From: Devosia sp. A16
GTDB taxonomy: Bacteria > Pseudomonadota > Alphaproteobacteria > Rhizobiales > Devosiaceae
DNA: 64,000 bases
NCBI RefSeq assembly: GCF_001402915.1
Contig: NZ_CP012945.1
Location: 434,001 to 498,000 of the forward strand
Reading direction: 5' to 3'
This document shows positions 29,669 to 37,699 of this stretch, one piece after another. A program made the position numbers and the translations under genes. The notes below the pieces were generated by a model that saw only the letters and a program-made list of their open reading frames with translations, had not been told where the DNA came from and did not search any database. Numbering within the stretch: position 1 is the stretch's first letter; each line of letters opens with the position of its first letter.

Positions 29669-32071
29669 ATGGATAAGCGGAATCAACGGCAGGCGAGAAA
29701 GCGCGGGGCACCCGGCCTTGTCGCCGACTACAAGCTGTTGCCGGGCATTCCCGACGAGATGATCGATGCGGCGGGGCACATCCGCCCGAGCTGGCTGCCG
29801 CTGATCTCGGCGCTTGACGAGCTGGGCAGCGAGGAACTGACCGCCCGCTTCCAGCGCGCCGATCAATATCTGCGCGATGCCGGCGTCTATTACCGCAAAT
29901 ACGATGGCGCCGAGGGCAAGGAGCGGGCCTGGCCGCTGGCGCATGTGCCGATGATTCTCGACGAGAGCGAATGGCTGACCATCACCAGCGGCCTGACACA
30001 GCGCGCCGAGCTGCTCGAAACCATCGTCGCCGATATCTACGGCAAGAACGAGCTGGTGCAGCGCGGCCTGCTGCCGCCGGAGCTGATCGCTCGGAACGAC
30101 GAGTTTCTGCGGCCCATGGTCGGCATCCGCCCGGCCAGCGGTCACTTCCTGCATTTCTGCGCCTTCGAGCTCGGCCGCGGCCCGGATGGCGGCTGGTGGG
30201 TGCTGGGCGACCGTACTCAGGCCCCCTCGGGCGCCGGCTTCGCCGTCGAGAACCGGGTGGCGACCACCCGGGCGCTCTCCGATATCTACGGCGAAATGCA
30301 TGTGCATCGGCTCGCCGGCTTCTTCCGGGGCTTTCGCGATGCGCTCAGCGGCATCGCCACCGACGGCCGGGTCGGTATCCTGACGCCCGGCCAGCACAAC
30401 GAGACCTATTTCGAGCACGCCTATATTGCCCGCTATCTCGGTTTCAGCCTGCTCGAAGGCGAGGACCTGGTGATCGACCACGGGCAGGTCATGGTGCGCA
30501 CCGTCTCCGGCCTGCAGCCGATCAGTGTATTGTGGCGGCGCATGGATGCGAGCTTCGTCGATCCGCTCGAATTGCGCTACGACAGCCATATCGGCACCCC
30601 GGGCCTGACCGAAGCGCTGCGCCGGGGCACCATCTCGATGGTCAACGCGCTGGGCACCGGCATTCTGGAAACCCGCGCCTTCTCCGCCTTCATGCCGAAC
30701 CTCTGCCAGGCGCTGACCGGCCGGGCGCTGGAGCTGCCTTCGATCGCCACCTGGTGGTGCGGTGGCGCCGCCGAGCGGCAGCACGTCATCGACAATGTCG
30801 ATACCATGATGGTGGGCTCCGCCTTCGCTACCGGCCTCGCCATCGAGGATCAGCGCGGCACCGTCGTGGGCAGCGCCCTGTCGGCAACCGACCGGCAGGC
30901 CTTGCTCGATCGGCTGGACGCCGAGGGCGGCCGGTTTGTCGGCCAGGAACAGGTGCAGCTTTCGACCGCGCCGGTCTATGTCGAGGGCAAGCTCGAACCG
31001 CGCCCGATGACGCTGCGCGTCTATGCCGCCCGCACCCGCGACGGCTGGACCGTCATGCCCGGCGGTTTCGCCCGCGTCGGCGCGATCCAGGACGCCACCG
31101 CCATCGCCATGCAGCGGGGCGGCCAGGCGGCCGACGTCTGGGTGGTGAGCCGGCAACCGGTCGAGCGCGTCACCCTGCTGCCGAGCGAAGGCGAAAAGCT
31201 GGTGCGCATGTCCTCGGGCAGCCTGCCGAGCCGCGCCGCCGACAACCTGATCTGGCTGGGCCGCTATGCCGAGCGCTGCGAGGCCACGGTGCGCATCCTG
31301 CGCGCCTACAATGCCCGCTTGGCCGAGGTCTCCAACCCCGATCAGCCGATCCTCAAGGATACCCGCGCCTATCTCGACGGGCTCGGGGTCGATGCCGCCG
31401 AGCCGCTGCCGCCGGGTCTGCTGGCGGCCATCGACAGCGCCGTGCACAGCGCCAGCCAGATTCGCGACCGCTTCTCGCCCGATGGTTGGCTGGCTCTCAC
31501 CGACCTTCGAAAGACCGCCCGGAACTTCGCCCAACGGGTCGAGCCCGGCGACGACGCCACCCGCGCGATGACGGTGCTGTTGCGCAAGCTCGCCGGCTTC
31601 TCGGGCCTCGTGCACGAGAACATGTACCGCTTCGTCGGCTGGCGCTTCCTCGAGATCGGCCGCCGGCTGGAACGCGGCATCCAGATCGCCGGCAGCGTCG
31701 CCTGGTGCACGCGCAAGGGCGCGCCGGAAGGGGCGCTCGACCTCCTGCTCGAAGTCGGCGACAGCGTCATGACGCATCGCCGCCGCTATTCGGTGAGCGC
31801 CGGGGTCAACTCCTATGTCGACCTGCTGGTGCTCGATCCGCTCAACCCGCGCTCCGTCCGCTTCCAGATCGCCGAACTGCACCAGCAGCTCGAGCAGCTG
31901 CCCGGCGGCGTCGAGGATGGGCACCTGTCGCTGGCGGCCAAGGCGGCGCTGGCGCTCGATACCGAGCTGCGCGTCACCGAGCCCGAGGATATGACCACCG
32001 CCAGGATCAACCGGCTGCGCAATGAGATCGGCAACCTCGCCGGGCTCATTGCCGATGCCTATTTCGTCTGA
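29669..32071 (+). CDS. Fused circularly permuted ATP-grasp and alpha-E domain protein
   Basis: An 800-residue fusion. Residues 1-470 match the circularly permuted ATP-grasp type 2 family: YYRKYDG, DRTQAPSGAGFAVENRVATTRALSD, LTPGQHNETYFEHAYIARYLGFSLLEGEDL and the start of a WVVS strand. From about residue 490 the helical alpha-E domain begins (SLPSRAADNLIWLGRYAERCEATVRILRAY) and ends with a leucine-rich bundle. In many bacteria these are two adjacent genes; here they are one. The family is predicted to ligate an amine to a carboxylate using ATP. It is followed 11 bp later by a transglutaminase gene. Confidence 0.9.
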   Translation: MDKRNQRQARKRGAPGLVADYKLLPGIPDEMIDAAGHIRPSWLPLISALDELGSEELTARFQRADQYLRDAGVYYRKYDGAEGKERAWPLAHVPMILDESEWLTITSGLTQRAELLETIVADIYGKNELVQRGLLPPELIARNDEFLRPMVGIRPASGHFLHFCAFELGRGPDGGWWVLGDRTQAPSGAGFAVENRVATTRALSDIYGEMHVHRLAGFFRGFRDALSGIATDGRVGILTPGQHNETYFEHAYIARYLGFSLLEGEDLVIDHGQVMVRTVSGLQPISVLWRRMDASFVDPLELRYDSHIGTPGLTEALRRGTISMVNALGTGILETRAFSAFMPNLCQALTGRALELPSIATWWCGGAAERQHVIDNVDTMMVGSAFATGLAIEDQRGTVVGSALSATDRQALLDRLDAEGGRFVGQEQVQLSTAPVYVEGKLEPRPMTLRVYAARTRDGWTVMPGGFARVGAIQDATAIAMQRGGQAADVWVVSRQPVERVTLLPSEGEKLVRMSSGSLPSRAADNLIWLGRYAERCEATVRILRAYNARLAEVSNPDQPILKDTRAYLDGLGVDAAEPLPPGLLAAIDSAVHSASQIRDRFSPDGWLALTDLRKTARNFAQRVEPGDDATRAMTVLLRKLAGFSGLVHENMYRFVGWRFLEIGRRLERGIQIAGSVAWCTRKGAPEGALDLLLEVGDSVMTHRRRYSVSAGVNSYVDLLVLDPLNPRSVRFQIAELHQQLEQLPGGVEDGHLSLAAKAALALDTELRVTEPEDMTTARINRLRNEIGNLAGLIADAYFV

Positions 32072-32082
32072 GGAGGCGAGCC

Positions 32083-32958
32083 GTGCTCTACGACGTCCGG
32101 CTCGAACTGCACTACGACTATAAGGCCTCGGTGCATGGCGACCGCCACTTGGTGCGGGTGGCGCCGATCTCGATCCCCAACGTGCAACGGGTCATCGCCT
32201 CGTCATTGTCGTTCGAGCCGCGGCCGGAGCAGGAAACCACTTTCACCGACTATTTCGGCAACCTGGTCACCACCATCGCCTATGGCGGCCGGCACGATCA
32301 CCTCGACGTGCGGCTGACGGCACGGGTGCAGGTCGAGGAGCTGGCCAACCCTGTCGATCTCTCGCCCACCCTCGACGGGCTGCGCGCCGAGCTGTCGGCA
32401 CTATGGTCGGTAGCACCGGAGTCGCCGCAGCATTTCCTCTCCGCCTCGCCCCGCATCCCGCTCGATAGCGACATCACCGCCTATGCGCGCGCTCTCGCCG
32501 GCGACCGGTCGGTCTACGCCGCCGCCATGGCGCTCTGCCTCGGCATCCACCGCGATTTCCGCTACGACAAGGATGCGACCCAGGTCGATACCGGCCCGAT
32601 CGAGGCCTTCGCGCTGAAGCGCGGCGTCTGCCAGGACTTCGCCCATGTGATGATCGCCGGGCTGCGTGGCCTCGGCATTCCGGCAGGCTATGTCTCGGGG
32701 TTCCTGCGCACCATCCCGCCCAAGGGCAAGCCGCGCCTCGAAGGCGCCGACGCTATGCACGCCTGGGTCCGCGTCTGGTGCGGCAAGCATGCCGGTTGGG
32801 TCGAGTTCGACCCCACCAACGCCATGCTGGCCGGGCCCGATCACATTACCATCGGCCACGGCCGCGACTACTCCGACATTTCCCCGATCGTGGGCGTCTT
32901 GCGCACCAGCGGCAGCCATACCGCCAAGCAGTCGGTGGACGTGGCGCGGGTGGAGTAG
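32083..32958 (+). CDS. Transglutaminase-like cysteine peptidase
   Basis: A 291-residue protein starting with GTG at 32083 behind AGGAGG. An N-terminal beta domain (residues 1-110) precedes the transglutaminase core with Cys183 (RGVCQDFAHVM), His226 (DAMHAWVRV) and Asp243 (EFDPTNAM). It belongs with the two upstream genes to a widespread predicted peptide-forming and peptide-trimming module. Its tight spacing after the ATP-grasp gene implies cotranscription. The substrate is unknown. Confidence 0.9.
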   Translation: MLYDVRLELHYDYKASVHGDRHLVRVAPISIPNVQRVIASSLSFEPRPEQETTFTDYFGNLVTTIAYGGRHDHLDVRLTARVQVEELANPVDLSPTLDGLRAELSALWSVAPESPQHFLSASPRIPLDSDITAYARALAGDRSVYAAAMALCLGIHRDFRYDKDATQVDTGPIEAFALKRGVCQDFAHVMIAGLRGLGIPAGYVSGFLRTIPPKGKPRLEGADAMHAWVRVWCGKHAGWVEFDPTNAMLAGPDHITIGHGRDYSDISPIVGVLRTSGSHTAKQSVDVARVE

Positions 32959-32983
32959 AGGGCGCTTGCACCGGGCCTCTCCT

Positions 32984-33040
32984 TGATCCTCCCCCGCGCG
33001 ACCGGGGATGGGGACCAGCGAAGCTGGTGGAGGGGGCGGC
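32984..33040. repeat. Palindromic repeat related to family D
   Basis: TGATCCTCCCCCGCGCGACCGGGGATGGGGACCAGCGAAGCTGGTGGAGGGGG contains a CCAGC/GCTGG hairpin and outer CCTCCCCC/GGGGG arms. It follows the transglutaminase stop and may help end that transcript. Confidence 0.5.
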
Positions 33041-33114
33041 CAGAACCGCAGTCGACTCTTGCTCCCCCACGCCGCGGAGGATCACACCTCCTTTCACACT
33101 TTTCTCGCCGCCTC

Positions 33115-33139
33115 GGAACCAATTGTGGCGGGCCCCGTT
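33115..33139 (+). promoter_or_regulatory. EcfG-type general-stress promoter
   Basis: GGAAC (33115-33119), 16-bp spacer, CGTT (33136-33139): an exact match to the alphaproteobacterial EcfG consensus. It lies 77 bp before the small membrane protein gene at 33216. Confidence 0.85.
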
Positions 33140-33215
33140 ATTTGGCTGACGCGCCACGAGGCGACGTGCTTACCGGCCCTCCCTCCGGTAGCACCCATGA
33201 AAAGGAACGAGAGCG

Positions 33216-33383
33216 ATGACCAGACTCGAGATCGCCAACCTGGAACATGCAGCCCGCTCGGCCGTCGCGTGGATTCCCGAAGGTTACGACGGGCGCACGC
33301 ATTACGGCGCAGTTCTCGCGGCGCTTCTCCCTGCCGCCGGGATTCTTGCCGTAGCGGCAACCCTCCTCCTGTCGATCATCTGA
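33216..33383 (+). CDS. 55-residue single-pass membrane protein
   Basis: A short gene with AAAGGAACGAGAG upstream of the ATG at 33216. The product has an amphipathic N-terminus (MTRLEIANLEHAARSAVAWI), a soluble turn (PEGYDGRTHYG) and a C-terminal transmembrane segment (AGILAVAATLLLSII). It lies behind an exact EcfG promoter and 12 bp before a DUF3309 gene with its own ribosome site, so the two are probably cotranscribed under general stress. I recognise no family. Confidence 0.7.
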   Translation: MTRLEIANLEHAARSAVAWIPEGYDGRTHYGAVLAALLPAAGILAVAATLLLSII

Positions 33384-33395
33384 GGGAGATCCACC

Positions 33396-33554
33396 ATGAC
33401 TTTAAGCACGATCATCATCATTCTGCTGATCCTGCTGTTGATCGGCGCCATACCGGCTTGGCCCTACTCCCGCTCCTGGGGAGCTTACCCCTCCGGTATT
33501 CTCGGCGTCGTGCTCGTCATCGTCATCATCCTGGTGTTGATGCGCGTATTCTGA
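33396..33554 (+). CDS. DUF3309-family small membrane protein
   Basis: A 52-residue protein with two hydrophobic helices around the conserved PAWPYSRSWGAYPSG turn, the hallmark of DUF3309. GAGGGAGAT lies upstream of the ATG at 33396. It follows the 55-residue protein in the same EcfG-promoted unit, which ends at the hairpin terminator at 33599. Family members are common in stress-responsive alphaproteobacterial loci; their biochemical role is unknown. Confidence 0.85.
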   Translation: MTLSTIIIILLILLLIGAIPAWPYSRSWGAYPSGILGVVLVIVIILVLMRVF

Positions 33555-33598
33555 CGGGCCTCCGCGAGCCAAGGTCGCCCCCCTTGCGGCTCGCCATC

Positions 33599-33636
33599 GC
33601 ACCCCAGTTCGCCCCCGGACTGGGGTGCACTCTTTT
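33599..33636 (+). terminator. Rho-independent terminator after DUF3309 gene
   Basis: Perfect 10-bp stem GCACCCCAGT / ACTGGGGTGC (33599-33608, 33619-33628) followed by ACTCTTTTTG. Confidence 0.88.
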
Positions 33637-33672
33637 TGCCGGCTGTCTTCCGCGCCGGTGCGCGAGGCTCCC

Positions 33673-33697
33673 GGAACTCTTGGGCCTGCCGTGCGTT
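33673..33697 (+). promoter_or_regulatory. EcfG-type general-stress promoter
   Basis: GGAAC (33673-33677), 16-bp spacer, CGTT (33694-33697). It is 29 bp before the ATG of the DUF883-type gene, just after the upstream terminator. Confidence 0.88.
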
Positions 33698-33725
33698 TCA
33701 CCCGATCACATGAGGAGCGACCACC

Positions 33726-34121
33726 ATGGCATCCACCCCTGATATGGCCCCCAACCGCAGCGCCGCCGCCAGCAAGCCGCCGGCTCGCCGCGCCGCCAAC
33801 GGCCCCCGTCGCGCCGCGGCGCGCCAGGCGCAGAGCCGCGAGGACGACCTGTCGGCCCAGGTTCAGCAGTTGCAATCGGACCTGAAGTCGATTGCCGCAA
33901 CCTTGGCGAGCCTCGCGGAGGACAAGGTCAACGACGCCCAGAAGCTCGCCAAGCGCGAGGTAAAGAACCTCGCCAGCAGCGGCCAGAGCGCCCTCGAGGA
34001 CGTGCAGGACGAGTTCGGCCAGCTGGAAAAGCAGATCAAGGACACTATCCGCGAGAAGCCGCTGACCGCCGTCGCCGGGGCGATCGCGCTCGGCTTCGTG
34101 CTGGCGGTCGTTTCGAGGTAG
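33726..34121 (+). CDS. DUF883/ElaB-YqjD-type membrane-anchored protein
   Basis: A 131-residue protein. Residues 1-40 are basic and disordered, rich in Ala, Arg and Pro; residues 40-108 form a long amphipathic coiled coil (DLSAQVQQLQSDLKSIAATLASLAED...); the C-terminus is one transmembrane helix (LTAVAGAIALGFVLAVVSR). This is the layout of ElaB/YqjD proteins, which bind ribosomes at the inner membrane in stationary-phase E. coli. The gene has a close EcfG promoter and GAGGAG before the ATG. Ribosome binding here is inferred from the family. Confidence 0.82.
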   Translation: MASTPDMAPNRSAAASKPPARRAANGPRRAAARQAQSREDDLSAQVQQLQSDLKSIAATLASLAEDKVNDAQKLAKREVKNLASSGQSALEDVQDEFGQLEKQIKDTIREKPLTAVAGAIALGFVLAVVSR

Positions 34122-34125
34122 TCCC

Positions 34126-34587
34126 ATGCACCTTCTCGCACTGGCGGCCTCGGTCCTCGGGATCGAGGTCGACGAGCTGCTGGCGCATTTCAAGCGGAAC
34201 GCCATGGCCTGGTCGGCCGTGGCGCTCTTCGCATTGATCGCCCTGGTTTTCGCGCTGGTCGCACTCAACGCCTGGTTTACCCTGCTGTGGGGTCCGATCG
34301 TTGCGCCGCTGGCTATTGCCGCTGGCGCCCTGCTCGTGGCGCTCGGCGTCTACGCGGCCATCGCGATCTCCGACGGTATCGCCCGGCGACAGGCCGCCCA
34401 ACGCCGCAACGCTGCGGAGAAAACCGCGCTCGTGACCACTGCCGCGTTGACCGCCCTGCCGCTGGTGTTGAAGTCCGACCTGATGAAGAAAGTCGGCATC
34501 CCGATCGGCGGCGCACTCGCGGCGGCTTACCTGCTCGCCAAGCCGGGCAACGCGCACGGTCATAGTAACGGCCACGATCCGGACTGA
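34126..34587 (+). CDS. Phage-holin-type (superfamily III) small membrane protein
   Basis: A 153-residue membrane protein with hydrophobic segments at about 28-50, 54-84 and 102-118 plus a weaker one at 128-140, and a His/Asn-rich tail (GNAHGHSNGHDPD). It starts 4 bp after the DUF883 gene, so both share the EcfG promoter. Holin-like proteins of this size often follow DUF883 genes in proteobacteria and have no phage role there. The histidine tail might bind metal, which is speculative. Confidence 0.7.
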   Translation: MHLLALAASVLGIEVDELLAHFKRNAMAWSAVALFALIALVFALVALNAWFTLLWGPIVAPLAIAAGALLVALGVYAAIAISDGIARRQAAQRRNAAEKTALVTTAALTALPLVLKSDLMKKVGIPIGGALAAAYLLAKPGNAHGHSNGHDPD

Positions 34588-34607
34588 TCACATCGCCAGA
34601 TTTTCCC

Positions 34608-34632
34608 GGAACCCGTGTCCCAGCTCTGCGTT
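34608..34632 (+). promoter_or_regulatory. EcfG-type general-stress promoter
   Basis: GGAAC (34608-34612), 16-bp spacer, CGTT (34629-34632), 73 bp before the ATG at 34705. Confidence 0.85.
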
Positions 34633-34704
34633 ATCTGCTTCACCTGCAAATCTCTGACAGTAATCGCAGGTTAGGCCAACGAAGGATTTCCAGGAGTGTG
34701 AGCT

Positions 34705-34938
34705 ATGACCCACATCAAACGGAAGATCGTGACCATCCTGACTGACGACCACATGGCGGAAGCCGACAAGATCACCATCCTGCGCCAGCTGGAGGCGGAT
34801 TCGCTCTCCAAGGAGCGCAGCGCCACCGAAGGCATGACCCCGGTAGACGGCGATGATGGCGAAGACCTGAAGACCATCGAAAACGCCCTGCGCCGGCTTG
34901 GTCAGCAGCCAGTGGAAGCCGGAGCCGCCAGCCTCTGA
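34705..34938 (+). CDS. 77-residue unknown protein under a general-stress promoter
   Basis: A soluble, acidic 77-residue protein. Two helices (KITILRQLEADSLSKER and DLKTIENALRRLGQQP) flank a Gly/Asp-rich linker (GMTPVDGDDGED). The ATG at 34705 follows an AGGAGTG ribosome site. Its own EcfG promoter and own terminator define it as a single-gene stress unit. No family recognised; a regulator-binding adaptor is one possibility, unsupported by any motif. Confidence 0.75.
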   Translation: MTHIKRKIVTILTDDHMAEADKITILRQLEADSLSKERSATEGMTPVDGDDGEDLKTIENALRRLGQQPVEAGAASL

Positions 34939-34959
34939 GGCAGTCGTTCCAACGAGTTT

Positions 34960-35000
34960 CACCCCGCCCCGGCAGCCCCGTGGCGGGGTGTTTTCGTTTT
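34960..35000 (+). terminator. Rho-independent terminator after the 77-residue protein gene
   Basis: Stem CACCCCGCC / GGCGGGGTG (34960-34968, 34982-34990) followed by TTTTCGTTTT. Confidence 0.88.
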
Positions 35001-35007
35001 CTGCTCC

Positions 35008-35118
35008 CCTCCCCGCGGCGCTACCGCGTCCGCTAGGAGGGGAGGGGTTGGGAGTGGGGGTCCATCGGTGATCACCGCACCACCCCCTCCCTCCTTCCCT
35101 CCCCTCAAGGGGGAGGGA
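35008..35118. repeat. Degenerate REP-like palindrome
   Basis: CTCCCCTCCCCGCGGCGC...GTCCGCTAGGAGGGGAGGGG forms a hairpin, and a second half CCCTCCCCTCAAGGGGGAGGG lies near the kinase stop. It fills the gap between convergent genes. Confidence 0.55.
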
Positions 35119-35160
35119 TGCGACGACTGCGGGATTTGCGCGTCCGCCGACCCTCGCGCG

Positions 35161-36102
35161 CTAAACCGCCTCGATCTGCGGGTCCTCGCGCCTCGGTGTG
35201 CTCTCCATGGCCGGCAGCACCACCTTCAGCCCGCCGGCATGCACCCGCAGGTCTACCCGTCGCTCCAGCGGGATCAGCTCGCCGTCGATCACCGCCAGCG
35301 CCGAGGCCTTGCGGCGAGGGAAGCTGAGGCTTACCTGCCTGACCTCCAGCTCCGAGACCAGCGGATGGGATTTCCAGTTGCCCAGCGCGAGCGACAGCGC
35401 CAGCCGCGCCAGCTCCGCCGGCGGCATCGGCCGCACCACATAGATGCCGAGCACGCCACGATCGACCGCCTCGGCATAGGGAACATGCCCCTCGCCCAGC
35501 ACATTGTTGGACACGGCGATTGCCGTCGCCTTGCGCCGCTCGGTGCCCTGGCTGGTGCTGATCTCGGCGTCGAAGACCGGCGGCCGCGACAGCGCCAGTC
35601 GCACTGCCCTGAGGCTCGCCAGCATCTTGCCCCAGCGGCTGTGATAGCTGAGCCCGTTGCGAATCCGTACCAGCCGCGAATGCAGTCCCACCGAGAACTG
35701 GTGCACGAATGGCCGGCCATTGGCCGTGGCGATGTCGACCGCACCGATCGCCCCACCCGCCAGCGCGCCGAGCGCGGCTTCCAGTTGCAGCGGCACGCCC
35801 AGTGAGCGGGCGAACAGGTTCATCGTACCTGCGGGAAGCACTGCCAGCGCCATCCCGTGGACAAAACAGATGCCGGCCGCCGCCGAGATGGTGCCGTCGC
35901 CGCCTCCGGCGAGCAGCACATCGGCGGCCGGATCGGTCGCGGCGCGCTCGAGTTCGGCGATCAGTTGGTCGGCGCCGACCACCCGGCATTCGATCGACTG
36001 GCCGTGCTCGGCAAAGATCCGCTCGGCCGTGGCGACGAAGGCCGCCATGTCCATGGTGCGGAAGGTGCCGCCATCCTGGTTGAACACCCCGACAAACCGC
36101 AT
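35161..36102 (-). CDS. Diacylglycerol/lipid kinase family protein
   Basis: A 313-residue protein of the DAGK catalytic family. The nucleotide-binding motif GGGDGTIS lies at residues 66-73 and the second conserved segment LPAGTMNLFARSLGVP follows. The C-terminal beta-rich half ends with VIDGELIPLERRVDLRV, as in YegS/DgkB-type kinases. It would phosphorylate a lipid or a sphingoid-like substrate at the membrane. It is a single gene on the minus strand within the stress island; no EcfG promoter was found upstream. Confidence 0.85.
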   Translation of the reverse strand: MRFVGVFNQDGGTFRTMDMAAFVATAERIFAEHGQSIECRVVGADQLIAELERAATDPAADVLLAGGGDGTISAAAGICFVHGMALAVLPAGTMNLFARSLGVPLQLEAALGALAGGAIGAVDIATANGRPFVHQFSVGLHSRLVRIRNGLSYHSRWGKMLASLRAVRLALSRPPVFDAEISTSQGTERRKATAIAVSNNVLGEGHVPYAEAVDRGVLGIYVVRPMPPAELARLALSLALGNWKSHPLVSELEVRQVSLSFPRRKASALAVIDGELIPLERRVDLRVHAGGLKVVLPAMESTPRREDPQIEAV

Positions 36103-36190
36103 GCTGCCCCCAATTGACGGCTTCAGGCGGAATGACGCCCACCGCCGCCGCTTTCACTGCTGCACGCAGCGCCTCTGCCGGCCAGAGGCC

Positions 36191-37585
36191 CTACCTCGGC
36201 GGCACGTCCAGCAGCGGCAGCCGCACGGTGATCGCCGTACCGCCGCCCTGGCGCTCTCGATATTCCGGCTCGCTGCCGCCGAACTGCCGCGCCAGCTGCT
36301 TGACGATCAGCGCCCCCAGCCCCTCCTGGCCCTCCTTGGAAGCCATGCCGCGCCCGTCATCCTCGACGGTCAGCGACGTCGCCTCACCGTCGGGCCGCTC
36401 GAAGCGGATGGCGACGGTGCCGCCCTCGCCCTCGACGAAGGCATGCTTGAGCGCGTTGGTCACCAGTTCGCTCACCACGATCCCCAGCGTCGTCGCGTCG
36501 CGCGCCGGGATTACCATCGCCTCGAGGTATTTTTCGAACCGCACCGACTTGCTCGGCGGCACCGTCGCAGCGAGGTCATCGATCACATCGGCGAGGAACT
36601 CGGCCGCGTCCGTGGTCTCGAGGTCGGCGCCCAGCCGCAGCCGCCGATGCGCCGAGGCGATGGCCTGCACCCGCAGTTGCGCCGCCTCGAGCGCGCTGCG
36701 CACTTCGTCCGAACCGGTCCGCGCCAGTTGCAGGCCGAGCAGCGACGACACGGTTGCCAGCGAGTTGCCGATCCTGTGGTTGGTATCCTGCAGCAGCGTC
36801 TCGAGCCGCGCCCGCTCGCGTTCGGCATGGCCGCGGGCTTCCTCGGCCTCCGCTGTGCGGGCGCGCACATGCGCCTCCAGTTCCTCGTTCTGGCTGCGCA
36901 GGCGGCTCTCCTGCTCCGACAGCGCCGCCACCTTCCTCTGGCTGCGCGACAGCAAGGCATAGGCGAGGATCGCCGCCGCCGCCAACGCCGCCAGAATGGT
37001 GCCGATGGTCAGCTGCCGATAGAACTGCATCCGGTTGTTGCGGTCGATCAGCTTGGCGTCTTCTTCGCCGATGAACTGCCTGAGCCCGCTGCGGATCCGC
37101 TCCATCAGCAACTGGCCGGTATCGGAGCGCAGCAAGGCCAACGCGTCGGCGGTCTGCCCCGAACTCATCAGCTCGATGGTGCGCGCCATTTCGGCACGCT
37201 TGGCGTCGAGATCCGGCACCAGCGCCTCGATGCGGGCCCGTTGCTCCGGGTTGTCGCCGAGCCCAGCCAGCAGGTTCTGGTAGGCCTGGCTCAGCGAGCC
37301 CACCGCCCGGTTGTACGGCTCGAGATAGGCGTTGTCGCGGGTGATCAGATAGCCGCGCTGGCCGGTCTCGGCATCGACCACGGCCAGCATCAGCTCACGT
37401 GCCTGCCGTCGAATCTCGTAGGTCCTCGTGACGTCGGCGAGCTGGCTGTCGACGGTACGCACCAGATAGAGCGAGGCCGCCACCGCCACCAGCACCAGCG
37501 TAAGCGACACCAGGATGGCGACGCGCCGCACCGCCCCACGCCGTGGCCGGGCGCGTTGGGCAGACTGGGCGCTGACATCAAGCAT
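36191..37585 (-). CDS. CHASE3-domain HisKA_2 sensor histidine kinase
   Basis: A 464-residue kinase from the ATG at 37585. Transmembrane helices at about 21-43 and 191-213 flank a periplasmic CHASE3 sensor domain (VDAETGQRGYLITRDNAYLEPY). A short coiled coil leads to the HisKA_2 segment with phospho-acceptor His270 (LLQDTNHRIGNSLATVSSLL). The ATPase domain has the N box SELVTNALKHAF and G boxes DDGRGM and GLGALIVKQLARQ. HisKA_2/HWE kinases commonly phosphorylate PhyR, and phyR is 2.4 kb away, so this is a good candidate stress sensor. Pairing is inferred. Confidence 0.88.
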   Translation of the reverse strand: MLDVSAQSAQRARPRRGAVRRVAILVSLTLVLVAVAASLYLVRTVDSQLADVTRTYEIRRQARELMLAVVDAETGQRGYLITRDNAYLEPYNRAVGSLSQAYQNLLAGLGDNPEQRARIEALVPDLDAKRAEMARTIELMSSGQTADALALLRSDTGQLLMERIRSGLRQFIGEEDAKLIDRNNRMQFYRQLTIGTILAALAAAAILAYALLSRSQRKVAALSEQESRLRSQNEELEAHVRARTAEAEEARGHAERERARLETLLQDTNHRIGNSLATVSSLLGLQLARTGSDEVRSALEAAQLRVQAIASAHRRLRLGADLETTDAAEFLADVIDDLAATVPPSKSVRFEKYLEAMVIPARDATTLGIVVSELVTNALKHAFVEGEGGTVAIRFERPDGEATSLTVEDDGRGMASKEGQEGLGALIVKQLARQFGGSEPEYRERQGGGTAITVRLPLLDVPPR

Positions 37586-37699
37586 CTGGATGCCATCCTC
37601 GTCGGGAGATGGTGCGACACGGCCCGGCGTTGCCCCCCGGACCAGCAAGCGAGAGCGACACCATAGCTAGGCCGGGCGGGTGGCAACAATGCGGCTCGT

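Noticed and set aside
29621-31924. Minus-strand open frame opposite the ATP-grasp/alpha-E gene
   Set aside because: Shadow frame; composition matches reverse-read GC-rich coding DNA.
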